64,000 bases of DNA, taken from contig NC_052017.1 of assembly GCF_015832195.1 (NCBI RefSeq), positions 52,095,652 through 52,159,651 of the forward strand, written 5' to 3'. The stretch comes from Motacilla alba alba (lineage: Eukaryota > Chordata > Aves > Passeriformes > Motacillidae). Below, piece after piece: positions 10,944 through 22,617 of the stretch; the first letter of the stretch is position 1; the number at the start of each line of letters is the position of its first letter. The notes beneath the pieces were generated by a model that saw nothing but the letters and a program-made list of their open reading frames with translations, had not been told where the DNA came from and searched no databases. The position numbers and the translations under genes are program-made.

Positions 10944-11653
10944 CTAGATATCTGGTATGTCATATATCCTGCCAAAGAAGACTACAAGGAAAAGCAGCAT
11001 TTTAATTCATCCTGCTGCTTTAGTGCAGGAAAGGTGGGAGATTGTAGTAACAAAACTGAGATATCAATAATGTGGACAATCAAAGACAAAATGCGTCTCA
11101 CCAGATACTTCAGGGGGTGACTCCTGGGTTGGTTCTTGGTTTGCCTCCACACTGGGCTTAGGGGTAGACTCAGCACTTGACTCTCCGCTCAGCTCCCAGA
11201 AGGTCTGTTCACCTTCTTGCACTTCATTGTTCCCGGCTTGCTCTGTGCCATTCTCCTTGTGTGAGTCTCCGCTGTAGTCCGGGGGCAGCTCTGTGCTTGG
11301 CTGTGTGCTGGGGTCACTGCTTTGCTCCATGCTTGCTGCCTCAAGCACTGGGGTAACAGGGGCACCTACAAATAAAGTGAAAGGAATTTAAAGCATGAGG
11401 AACATTGCTTGAAAAGTTATTTCTAGGGATGTCCAAAAATGTGCATAGTTCTTTTAAGGGATCACAGATCCCAAGTAGGATTTAAGGGAGGGGGAGGAAA
11501 GTAACTCTAGGTGTAAGTATAATATGAATGTTAATCTTGCTTAAATTGACAAAGGGGGATTTGCCAATACATTGTTGACTCACCTTGTGCCTTTAGTTGA
11601 TCAACCAGGATCAGAATCAGCAGTGCTGAAAGGATTGTCATCTTTTTCAGCAT
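10944..11653 (-). CDS. Candidate small secreted acidic protein, three exons
   Basis: I do not recognise this gene. Exon 1 (11584-11653, minus) starts with ATG in a good context (gtgaccATGc) and encodes MLKKMTILSALLILILVDQ followed by LKAQ, a textbook signal peptide, ending at a strong donor G|GTGAGT. Exon 2 (11102-11365) follows a 218-base intron with acceptor 'cactttatttgtag'. It adds exactly 88 codons and ends at donor CTG|GTGAGA, so it is a symmetric phase 1-1 exon. It encodes a Ser/Thr/Glu/Pro/Gln-rich acidic chain, with SSDPSTQPSTELPPD near its start, one N-glycosylation sequon (NGT), and SGESSAESTPKPS near its end. It has no cysteine. After a 120-base intron with acceptor 'ctgcttttccttgtag', a possible exon 3 (from 10981) adds VFFGRIYDIPDI and stops at 10944-10946. 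The signal peptide plus S/E-rich repeat-like exon recalls the N-terminal half of acrosomal SP-10 (ACRV1), but no three-finger domain was found, so this is only a resemblance. A lineage-specific gene or a decayed remnant are both possible. Confidence 0.5.
11102..11365 (-). CDS. Exon 2 of the candidate secreted protein
   Basis: This exon is the best-supported part of the locus. It is an 88-codon stretch open in the frame set by exon 1, bounded by a T-rich acceptor at 11366-11367 and a GTGAGA donor at 11101. Both boundaries are phase 1. The composition (many Ser, Glu, Pro, Thr, Gln; no Cys; one Trp in a TFWELSGE segment) suggests an extended, probably glycosylated, disordered secreted region. 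If the donor is not used, the frame runs on for about 12 residues to a stop at 11062-11064. Confidence 0.5.
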
Positions 11654-11728
11654 GGTCACCTAAATGCCAAGTGAAGAAAAAGCCTTTGGAGCAAAACTTG
11701 AAATGTGTGACGGACAAAAAGCCCTGGG

Positions 11729-11736
11729 TATTTAAA
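11729..11736 (-). promoter_or_regulatory. TATA-like box of the small secreted-protein candidate
   Basis: On the minus strand TTTAAATA lies about 76 bases upstream of the exon 1 ATG. Initiation about 30 bases downstream, near 11700, would give a 5' UTR of only about 47 bases. There is no CpG island, so a tissue-restricted TATA promoter is more likely than a housekeeping one. This is an inference from motif and spacing. Confidence 0.4.
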
Positions 11737-11759
11737 GGCAAGCTGCTACATCTGTGCAC

Positions 11760-14700
11760 TTTGACATCAGCCTGAAAATAACAGGTTACAAAACCAACAT
11801 CAAATTACATTCTCAAAACGAATGTAGGATCTGTAAGAGACTGCAATCAGGAAATTCTGGCCCTTTGCTTTGGGGTGAGATAACCTTTGCTGCAAGCAGT
11901 GAAGGACTTTGGGGGCAGAGAGGTGGGACAGTGGCAGCCCAAACTGCGGTAGCACTGATAGTGATGTCACTGTGTGCCTCTGGCAATGCTGGTTTCTCCA
12001 GGCAATTGATCCTGTTGGTTTTGAATGAGGATCTTCAAAAATCCTTTGATATGACACTTGACAGATTGAACATTCCTTATTGGTAACAGGTGAAAGGTGA
12101 AGTATGACTAAAAAATGTGCACCTGGCTTCTGTGTTGTAAGGAAATAATAGCAGTGTGAAAGAACTGTGATGTTTTGGTCAAGCATTTCATTGGGAAGAC
12201 TTCCTTTTTCATTGTTGAAAACTTGTGTGTTTGTGTGTGTGTTGTTCAGCCTGTGATATCTCAGTCCCATAATGATGCACTTGAAAGGTTTGGACAGAAC
12301 CAGAAAGTCTAAGTAGGACCTGTCTCCTGCGTGTGGTTTGATCAGCAAAGCACAACTATTGCTCTAAGGGCCATTTCTGGTGCAGAGAAGTTGATCTGAT
12401 TCCGTTCATGCAGTTCAGTTCCCCATGACCTTCCCCGTCCAGGGAAGTGGGTACACTCAAGTAAGTTATGTTTTGGGGTCTGCTGAAGGAGTAGTGAACC
12501 TCAGGGCTGGGTGAGCAGCTCTCTGTGTTGCAGATAGAGAACTGTGGGCCTGGCACTGTCTATTACACTTGTATGAGTGAGTGGTGTAATTGCTGCAACT
12601 AGCAATTCTGCAGTAATTAGCAGAATTAGGTTAATGTCAAATCAACGTAAAAGAATTCAGAATCTGACTCTGTAAGATTTCCCCCTGCCCTGTTTCCCTG
12701 ATTTCACTTGTTTAATATTGCATCAACTTAGTTTTTGAACACAGTGTTTCTTTCAAGTTGCTTCTTACCTCTAGGGTTTGCCTGAGGCATTATTCTTCTA
12801 ATCAAGCTTTTTATGCTGCAGTAGGATTTTATTTTTTTTCTTGAGAAGAAAAAGAAATACTGATGCCCATGAACACCTACTGGTACATGGCTGCTGCAGT
12901 AGATTTCTCCTGTGTTACTGGTTTCAACTGAATGTTGATGTGTAATCTCAAATGTGGAAAAATTTTTCTTCAGTATGGAAGAATTTGTTGCCAACTCACC
13001 TATAACAATATGATGCACAGGTCAGAAATCTGCAGATAACTATCTGCAATGAGCAAGATTCCCCAGTGTAGATTAAGAACTCGTTTTTCATTCTTGAAAA
13101 TGTTTTTCCTACACAGTTTTCATTAGGTACCGGGCCTGCTAGTTTTGAAAGAATTACTGGGTTACTACTGTACAAGGAAAGAGGAATTGTTGTGTTACTC
13201 CCTCAGTGAATCTCTAATTTAGTTTTGAAATATTTCTCTTCCCTTTTAATGAGTTGCTCATCTTGCTCTTCCCAGGCTCTTCTGTTAGTTTCATTGTTTT
13301 AGTTTCTAAAAACTTGAAGCAGTGAATTTAGGCATTTTAAGGCAGGGTTTCAGGTCAGCTGTTTGTCTGGAGACAAAGTTATTTTCACTGTTTTTACACT
13401 ACTCCCAGTCATATTGTTAAGGGGAAAATCTCAAAAAGTGGTAACAAAGGGATGCATTTTGAGTGAGATTTCTTACTGTTTGAGGTTGTGGGGTTTTTTT
13501 TAGAGTAAATACAGAGCCTTTCACTATTCAGTATCTTCAGTGATCTGAAGGCAAATACAGTTAACATTACTGAAGGAATCACCAGATGAGATGAGAATCC
13601 TGTGGAATAAGTAATGGTGAGGACAGAGACAGGTTTATTGCTTTTAGCTACGATTTTTTCTATGTGCCCCAGCCAACAAGGCAAGTTACATGTACAGCAT
13701 AAAGGAATAAAAGCCATACTTAAGCAAAGAAGGCTGCACCTGGAAATGTCTTGCTCCAGCTGTTTCTGTCCCCAGATTCCCAAATGTGGCCCTCAGGCCA
13801 AATATTTACATCCATTATAGAATATAACCAAACTAGAGAGGGTAAAGAAATAAACCATGAATGTTTTAAAAAAATCCTCTCTGTGGAGGGACAAATATTT
13901 TCACATGTAAAGTCTGTATATTTTATCAAAAAGAAATATATGGGAGTGACTTATGTTTTGTCTTTTCATAAAGGGGGAAAAAACCCAAAAAGTTAGGTCC
14001 TAAAGCAGTCATTAATGGCATAGATGGAGGCATAGCCAGAGATTGTGGCTTGATGCTAAAGAATAATTAATGATTTAGGTACTAATCACTGGATTTACTA
14101 TGAGGGAACTGGGTGGTATTGAAGTGTTGAGTGGATTAGAAAAACCCCCGAGGTATGATTATCTAATGGCTCCTCTTGGCCTTGTCTTTTGAGTCTCAGT
14201 TGTCCAGACTGATACTGGACTCCTAGGAAGAAGCAAATACTGTGGAGATGAATCACCACCTTCCCTGGTGAGGGCTGGTGGATATTTGGTCTCACTGTTA
14301 AAATGGAAGAAGGTTACAGCGTTTGTTACTCTCTGGTTACAAATGGGCAGTCTGTACAAACTGTTCATACACTGTGTCTGCCTCACTCATGTGCAGGAGG
14401 TGGAAAGCTGTGCAAGTGTCCACTTGTCTTCAGACAGGACAATAGGAGTGAACTCCACCTTAACTGAATTAGAGTTTTGAAGGATGCCTGATAGAAACCT
14501 GATAGTGACTGAAACTCTCTGCTGATACCTGGAGTGTGACGGGTTGTGATGCCACTGCGTCAAACCTTCTCTGTGCAGGGACAATGTCACTTGTTCTCAG
14601 TACTCATTTGGTCCAGGGGCTTTGGTTGATGTGGAGACTGGCAAGTGGGACTCCAGCAGGTGTGGGACAAGAAATTCCTTCTTCATATGCTTCTGTGCCT

Positions 14701-15192
14701 GTGCAGTGTCTGGATGTGGGAACTTGCATTGTCATGATCGAGTGCAAGAACTCCAAAGGTGTGCTGTGAAGTCAGGCAGAGAGCTGGGAATTTTTGACAG
14801 CAAGTGGCAGTAACAGAATGCGATATGTAACCGCCCTTGCCCCTCACCTCCAAATTCAGAAATACAGTGCAGGGTGTTTAATAAAAGTGCTTTCACATTC
14901 TAAGAATATTGTTCATAAATGATACTAAAATAATTTTTAAAAACTTGTTTCCTTTCTTCCCTTGCACATGTTTTTTGTATTTCTTGCACTTGAAAACAAG
15001 CCAGAGTTGTGAAATGAAGCTCAGTGAAGCAAGGAGCAAAGCAAGGGACATTGTTTGTCAGTTCCTCAACATGGTGGAGGAACTAGTTGTCAGGAGTTTG
15101 CACAGCCTCAGGAGAGAACTGAGGCAAATAAAAGTAAACTGTGGGTAAATAACTTGGGACATGGAAACAATATCCAGACCAAAAGTTCCTCA
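11760..15192. other. Intergenic sequence, no gene recognised
   Basis: Contains a minus-strand open stretch at 11800-12348 just upstream of the candidate promoter, but it does not begin with ATG and resembles no family I know. A short (TG)n-like run is at about 12225-12245. Nothing else can be named. Confidence 0.45.
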
Positions 15193-15480
15193 GGTGATAA
15201 ATAGGATCATAGGCTAATTCAGCTTGGAAGGGCTTACAGGGGATCTCTAGTCTGATATCCCACTGCAAGCAGGGCTACCTGGCTCATACCATTTTTCTCA
15301 GAGCTTTATTCTGTCTGGTTCTGCAGTCATCCAAGGACAGAATCTGGAAAACCTCTCTGAGAAGCTTGCTCCTATGCTTGACAGTCCTCATAGTGAAAAA
15401 GTGCTTCCTTATGTTCCATTTGAACATTCCTTGTTTCAACTTCTGCCTGTTGCCTCTTACCCTCACAATCTTATCCTCTT
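15193..15480 (-). mobile_element. CR1 LINE 3' fragment, reverse orientation
   Basis: The plus strand shows 'gcttggaagggcttacagg', then 'agcagggctacctggctcat', 'gtgaaaaagtgcttcctta' and 'ttcaacttctgcctgttgcc'. This is the complement of the 3' part of a CR1 copy from a different subfamily than the 4.9-7.9 kb element. On the minus strand the piece encodes a remnant with FKWNIRKHFFTMRTV, matching the RNIRKHFFT-type motif near the CR1 ORF2 end. It is 5'-truncated and interrupted. Confidence 0.75.
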
Positions 15481-16577
15481 ATCCTTATGTCAAGCATGGC
15501 TTTTGGAAACCTTAATAAATAGCTAGAAAGTGAGAGAATATTAGTTGGGGGCTGACATATTATATGTGTTTATGCACATAAAATGGAAAGACTTTCTCTA
15601 AATTCTTACTTTTCTCTGGGCATCAACTCATGGCCACCTCTGCAAATAGTGCACTAGGTTAGGAGGGTCCTTGGTTGGATTGGGTTGAGCATTATCTTTT
15701 GTTGGACTAGTATAGTGGAGGGAAGGGTCTTCATTCTAACTTGAGTCTCTGAAACAGCTGCAGAACACAAAACCAAATATAAGTGGTTATCTTCATTGCT
15801 GTTTGAACAACAAGTGAATTCTTATAATGTTGTGGTTTAGGGTTGGTTTGGGGTTTTTTTGGTTGTTTTCATTTTTGCATCTTGCCAAAAGAGATCATTT
15901 GGAAAATTGTTTGATTTAGAGACGTTGACTCAGTGCTAAGGAGCTGTGAGATTAGATTGCACAACACTAGACAGAAACTACTGTTTTAAAAACAAGCTTT
16001 TTTTTTGTTAGCAGCAAGGACCAGACTTCCTGGAAAGGTGAAGGGTGCCAAGACTAGTGCATTCTTTTCTTGTGAGCTGATACCCAGGGCATTTCATGGC
16101 AGATACAACTATTCATGTTTTGAGAAAAGTATTGTGCCTTCAGGTATTTAATTTTTGTTTTGCAAAGAGTTCTCTTCTTTTTCATGGAGATTAGCTTAAG
16201 AGGAAAGGAAAGTCAAAGATTCTAGTCAAATTCTATGGGAGAAAAAGAAGAGGTTTTTGTGCTTCACTTAGTGTTTAAGGTTTCAGAAGGATTTCTGGAA
16301 GGAATTGATTAGTAGTTTGGTTTGGTTTGCCAGTAAAAAAAAGTGGGCATTTTCCGGAGAATCTGAGAAAAAATATAATGTCAGACTCTTTTGTATATAG
16401 ATAAGAGTATTCTAAGTTACATATCAGAAGCTGTAAATACAATGGTTTGAAATAACTTTTTGTTATTCAGATCAGACTTTCAGCACTGCTTGGAAAACAG
16501 ACATTTTTCTTTTGCCCCAGAAGTCCAATGTAGTTTATAAACGTAAGTAAGTTCTTATCACTTCACAGCCCAGATAT

Positions 16578-16671
16578 GGGGAAGGGGGGGTGGGGCACGG
16601 TGAGAGGGGGAAGGAGGAGCCATGAAGAGGAGGTGAAGGAGGTCGAAAGAGAGAGAGAGAGAGAGAGAGAA
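16578..16671 (+). repeat. G-run, polypurine and (GA)11 tract
   Basis: Runs of 4, 7, 4 and 5 guanines occur at 16578, 16584, 16592 and 16606, separated by loops of 2, 1 and 10 bases, which can form a G-quadruplex. They merge into a purine-rich stretch and end in (GA)11 at 16649-16670. The mirror-symmetric GA part can also form a triplex. Function is unknown. Confidence 0.8.
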
Positions 16672-17060
16672 AGATGTTATGGAAAGTTAAGATACCTTTG
16701 GTAGGTCAGAAGGAATTGGTGTTTTGGGTGTGTGCTCTTTGTAAGCTGGTAGAGTAACTCAGGAATGGTGAAGTTGAAACAGGTCCTGCTGTCCTCAGCT
16801 AAGCCCTGCACAAAGCTGAGAACCACTTTAATCAGATGGAGGTGAAAAAGCCCCATAAACTGTTACTGGACAATTTTCCCACAGAGATTCTTTCTCTCTT
16901 GCTGTCAATAATTATATGCTTAGGAAGACCTAAATCCTGTGTTTGTTTCTGCTCACTGTGGGTGTTATTTGTGCTGTCTCATTCTCTCCAGTAACATTAG
17001 GTTCTTTTGGAATCCTGTTCTGTGTTTTGCCTTATTAAATCTGATGACAGTGCTTTCCAT

Positions 17061-17086
17061 AAGCTAGTGATGGAAGCTAGTGATGG
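17061..17086 (+). repeat. Perfect 13-base tandem duplication
   Basis: The unit aagctagtgatgg occurs twice in direct succession without mismatch, which suggests a recent local duplication by slippage. It has no coding context. Confidence 0.9.
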
Positions 17087-20000
17087 AAAAATGAAGGGTA
17101 GTTGAGAAATTAATCCATTATGTGTGATGAATAACAAGGTGGAGAGTTGATCTTTGCAGAAGAGTTGTCAGAAGTCACTTGTTTCATGTGTCTTCATTTC
17201 TAAAACATTTCAGAGCTGACTGATGCTTGATTGACTAAATCAACCCACAGGTTCACTGTATAAGGAGAATATCCAACTGCTCAAGTAAGAAGTAAGGCAG
17301 CTTTAAGCCACTTCTTTGTATTGAAGAGAATGATCTGATTCTGTTTTGCTTAAACGATCATCTCTTAGGAGTGGTTCATGAAACTTCCACAGAAAATTGT
17401 TCTCTCTATTTAACACTCAGGTAGTCATTAGGTAATGTAACCTAATATGCTGCTATTAAGTGAATGTAATGAAAATACTGTAGATAAATAAGAGGCAGCT
17501 CCTCTAAAGCTGTAACTCAACTGGACTGAGGAGATGGTTTTATATCTTGTCTTTTCTGCCAAGTCTTCCAGTTTATAAGAACATGGTAAACTGGGAGCTC
17601 TCTGAAGCTGTGCAACCATTAGTTCCTTAATGTAGAAAGTTTCTACATTGCTTAAGCACTTCACTTTGATATCCTGCTAGTTGCACCAACTGAAGGAGTG
17701 AAGAAAAGACAGACAATGTAAATCTTTACTTTTCATGTTATTTGTTGAGGGTACTCTAATTTTGGCCATGTAAATTTAGATGTTAATTTGAATTCTTGCA
17801 TATGAACTAATATAAAAGCCTTTACAGAAGTTCCTGTTTAATTTTGAAAGGTGTAATTTGCCACAAATTAAATCAGACTGTATTATGACTTGCATGAATT
17901 GAACCTGGGAGAAATGATAAAAGATTACTTGACCAGCTTAGCTAACAAAGCATAAATGTCACCCAGGATGTCTTGATTCTCTCTCCTCTTCTGCTTTGTC
18001 CCTGTGCTTTTTCTTCTGGTACAAGTGATGCTTAACTGCCTTCTGGGATGCTGATTCAACCTGCTGATGTGGCAGAAAGCTTTCTTTTCCTACTATACTG
18101 GAGAATTAGGATAGCTCAGTAGAGGTCAAGTGAATACTGGAGGTGATACAGACAAATGGTGGAAACATGTCGCCAAGAACAGAGTATGTCAGTGGCTGCT
18201 GGTCACCTCAGCTGATCTCATCTGGTAGCTCCCTAACTCTCTTGAAAGACATAAATTGACATGGTGGGTTGTAGTTACTTTTTGTCTGTGTAAGAACAAA
18301 TTAGGAGTAATTAGTCCAAATGGAGCTGATGTGGCAGTAGCAGTTTTGGACCAGACACAGCGGAGCTGTCTCAGAAGAGCTCCCATGCAAGTTCTGGCAC
18401 TAGTGGACTTGACAGCACCAGACAGGGCTGTGGATTGTGGTGCTACAGCTCAGAAGTGCACTTTGAGCTTCCCCGCAAGCCTTGTTGATTGTAATGGAAA
18501 TTCTCCTGCCACCCCAGCCTTGTCCATAGTTACTGACAGTGACAGGAATTGATATTTGAGACCAGGCAAGAGTGTATGAGCCAGCAAAGCAGATGTGCAG
18601 TTTGCAGTGGTGCTGTGCTGAGAAAAGATAGACAAACAGGATTAGCTGATACATTCATCTGCTAGTTTGTTTAGTAGGAGATTCAGGCTTGCTTTTGTAT
18701 TCCCAATATTTTCCACTTTGTATTCTTCTTCCATGTCCTTTCATGTCAAAACATCACCATGTCCTTTCAGTCTTTCCTTTCTGCATGCCTTTCTCCTGCC
18801 ATTCTTTTCTAAATGCATGTTTGTCACTATTTCATAAGACAGCTTTAGTCTCCCTTCCTTGGAGGGTCATCTGAAAGAGGTCAGGAGGAAGGAGCTCACC
18901 TGAACTTTGCCAGGAAGGAGTGGATAGAAGCATTTTCTTATCTGTAAAACTCTGACCTCTCAGCTTTCTGCCAGAGGGCAAAGGTGCTTACCTAGAAGTA
19001 ATGTGACCCTACTCAACTGTTGAAAACTTTGGTTTACCAAGCAGCATATTTGACTCCATATGTCATGGCTTCCCATTGTCTATGGGAGCTTTTCTGAAAT
19101 GGAGTGCTTTGTGTAGGTAAAGATTTATGAAACAACAAGTGCCAGTGCAGCACAAATACCAGAGCTCACCTGTTCTGTCAAGTGTCCACCGTAGTATCCC
19201 AATTCCAGCAGGTTCTTGGGGAAATGGGAGAGTGCTTTGAAAATGGCTTGTGAGCATCATAATAAAGTCATAGATTTCATGAGCATCTTCCTTGTGCCAG
19301 GGAAGTATGTTCTATTATTAATTGCTTTTTCTTCTTTAGGACTCAGTATTTCTAAAGCTAGTGGAAGACGTGTTATCAACTTCAGTAAGAGCAGCTCTGA
19401 GGAGTGCAAGAGATCATATCTTCTGACTTTTTTAATCTTATATGAGTGAAGGAGTCATCTTCCTCTCCTGGAATGCTCCTCTTCAGGTTAACATCACAGC
19501 AGTAAATTGGGTGCATTCAGCTTTTTTGATTCTCCATGGATACCTTTTTGGTATGCGTCTTTGCTCTGACTTCATAACTTCATTGTTACCACTCTTGATA
19601 AATTTTCCATATCAATAGTCCTTGAGCATCGCAGCTATTGGAGCAATAAAGAGCTTTCCTTAACATTCTGAAAATTCTCTTAGATATGGGCTTGGATAGT
19701 CATGGATTCAACTTGGTTTGCAGTTATGGGATGTGCTGTTTGTCTTTGTGAACTGGATGGGTATGAAGGATGTTTAACCAGTCAAATGGAAAGGGATTAT
19801 GTGATGTGAAGTGGATAACTGGGGGCTGGATGAGTGATCTAAAATAACTTTTCCGACTTTCCCTTTACCCACCTTCTTCCTGAGACAGAGCAAGATGGGA
19901 AAAAGTATGAATGTTTCAGAATTTCTTATTCTAGTCATTTTTACAACCTTTGTCCTGTATTCAGATGACTTCTGTTCCTCCTCATTCTGCCCACAGAGAA

Positions 20001-22560
20001 ATAGAAGTGGAGTTTTCACAGAGGCAGGTTTACATTTTAGTCTGATCTAAATTCCAGCGGCATCAAGAAGGGCCTGTCTTCCTCCAGTCCCTTCTTGTTC
20101 TCCATTGTTTGGTTACATTAGTTTCCCTATGTAACAGCGTGAAGCCAGGGATGGAAATAAAGGCCAGCTTGGCACTATGGCACAGCCCCTAGGTAGTTCA
20201 TACTACTGGGTAATGTCTATGCCCCCCAACTTCCTTTAGGCTCCTAGAATTTGACATTGAAAGTTCTATTATACCTCCATTTTAGTCTGTGGTTACTTTT
20301 AAAATGCATCATAAATCCCAGCACATCCCCAAGCCTGGCTTCTTATTTCCACCCTCTAAGCTTGCCTCTGTGACATTTGTCTGGCTATGCAGTCAGACAA
20401 GCCAGGGGAACAACTTTGCTGAAAAGGAGCTCTAAACAAAAAGGGTGATTTCTGCTGGATTTTTTTTTCCAGTCCATGGTGCAGCTGTGTGAATATCCAA
20501 AGGGAAAGCACAGTAATGACTGTAGCAGGGCAGAGCTGTGGAGGATGGCCTACACTGCTCAGCAGGGATCCAGCTTTATTTTGTGGCTTTAAAAGCACCT
20601 GAGTTGTAATGAAGTTTGAGGCACGCAAAGCAGAACGGATGCCAGAAATGGAGGCAGAGCTTGCCTTTCCCTTGTCAACAAAGGAGCCATTTGTAACACA
20701 GGATGCTGACTCCCACCTGGGAGATGGGAAATTCTGGTTTTGAAAAGCGTGCCTGCTACTTAGTAAGTAAAGCTGCTGTGATTTGTGGCCAACCAAAAAG
20801 GCACTGTTAGCACAGCAACTGGGATTTCTGTTGAGAAAAAAAAAAGGGACGGTATTAAAGAAGAAATATTTTTTGAGTTAGAAGTAGGTGTCAGATGATT
20901 GGCTAGTGGAGCTATGGTTGTCTGCTTCTTATCTTAGGACTAGAAACTGAGCCCTTGTAATGCAATGTTCATCTAATGCAGGTGTAAGTACTTTATCAGA
21001 AAATCCTGATGGAATCTGCTCTTTGTGAGGTACTGAAAGAGTTAAGAGAAAACTTCATCTCTGCTCAGCCTAGCAGCATCCAGTTCAGAAGATAAAAGCA
21101 CCCTTCAGTGTGAACAGCCTGCAAAATGTATTTGAAAATAAATTGTTTAATGCCAATTGTCATTAAGAATTTATTTTCAAGTATGTTTTGCAGTTTGCTC
21201 ATGCTGAAAGGTTCTTTTATCTTTGCAAGTGCCAGACAGTGGGACTGAACCAAATAGGTAGCTTTCCTTTCAAATAAAGTGGAAAATATTGGAGCAAGAT
21301 TATCTCTGTCACAGATTATAAGATCTATATATATTTTTCATCAAACCCAAATTCCCCAAGGACTGTAAGATTTGTATGAAGTCTCAGAGTCCTGGATTTT
21401 GCATCTGGGTGTGTGATTGCCTTAATGGAAGACCAAGGTGTTTGCATTTGCTCTACCAACACTCAGGTAGACTTGGTCACATGAACATAAAAGCCAGTCT
21501 AAAGCTGTTTATAAGGATGATACTTCAGGTAACACAGTGGGTGCGTGTGTCCTGGCTCAGCCTGCCACTAAGGTTCAAACTTAGCAGTCCTGGCCACATC
21601 TGTTATGATTTGTTAGCAACCTCTTGATTAGAAACAAAGCACCATGGCTAGCTGTAGCCTGCACTCCAGACAACTCCCTGAGTTCTACCGTTTTCTGGAC
21701 AGCATCAATTATTTTACCTGCTTAAAATCCTTTCTCTTCTGGAAAACTATGAATTCCTTTATCTCTTTCTCAGAAGTTCCAGAGGAAATGTAAAAGTCCG
21801 GTCAAGCAAGTTTTGTTTTGTTCTGTTTTTACTTGTTTCTGGTACTGTGCTGACCTCTAGAGAGATTGAGCTTGTTAACCATTAAGAAGTGGAACTGAAA
21901 TTTTGGATGTAGGATTACTGAGGCGTTTTAATCAGTCAAAGAGTTTGCCTTCTAGTAGAGCTCAAAAATCCCTATTTAAAATCTCTGTAAATTATGGTTT
22001 GAATTTATCCTACATTATTGATTTCCCAAAATAGACCCCAAGCACTTGAGGAAGGTAATGGAACTCAGGGTTTGGTCTGTTAGGATGTTTGTAAGCAAAT
22101 GAAACTGCTCCCAAAAAGGAAAGTCTTCTTTCCCCGTTTCCCATCATCAGAGGCAGGTTTCTACCTTTGCCTTAGGGCATGGGTGTCAGATCCTCTACTG
22201 AAACTGTTCAGAGAACTAAGCAGAGAGAAGGCTGCCAGTACCAAGGAGAGCCTAGGAGCACACAGGTAGGGCAGAGATTGCTTCTGCCAAATGGGACAGC
22301 AGCCAGCCATGAAGCCGTGTGGCACTGAGGTGAACAGGCACGTTGCAAGAATTTTAGGTATGTTCATGATATGCTGGATAAAAAGTGATGGCCACCAAAA
22401 AAGTGATGGAAAGTGAATACTATGGAAAAGCCTGTTAGGATTTGTAATTCTGTGCTTAGGTCAGCAGGGGGAAGATGTGCTCTTAGTACCATAAACTGAA
22501 TAATAATGGTAAAATCAAATAGCTGTTCCCTAGTTCAACCATCCATCATGGACTCTGGAT

Positions 22561-22617
22561 GAGTTTGTCTACTTAGAGTAGACAAACTCTAAGTCTGCTC
22601 TGAACCTAAGCAGACTT
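22561..22617. repeat. Two adjacent short-loop hairpins
   Basis: Hairpin 1 has perfect 13-base arms gagtttgtctact (22561-22573) and agtagacaaactc (22577-22589) with a 3-base loop. Hairpin 2 follows after one base, with perfect 9-base arms aagtctgct (22591-22599) and agcagactt (22609-22617) and a 9-base loop. No transcript or repeat family explains them. Confidence 0.9.

Larger units (their letters stand above)
15481..22560. other. Intergenic sequence with small repeats only
   Basis: No coding exon can be supported. It holds the 16.58-16.67 kb G/GA tract and a 13-base tandem duplication at 17061. A 146-codon minus-strand open stretch lies at 20356-20796, without splice context or family resemblance. 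Confidence 0.45.

Noticed and set aside
11800..12348. Minus-strand 182-codon open stretch just upstream of the candidate secreted gene
   Set aside because: It begins with a non-ATG codon, lacks splice signals and family resemblance, and lies upstream of the proposed TATA box.
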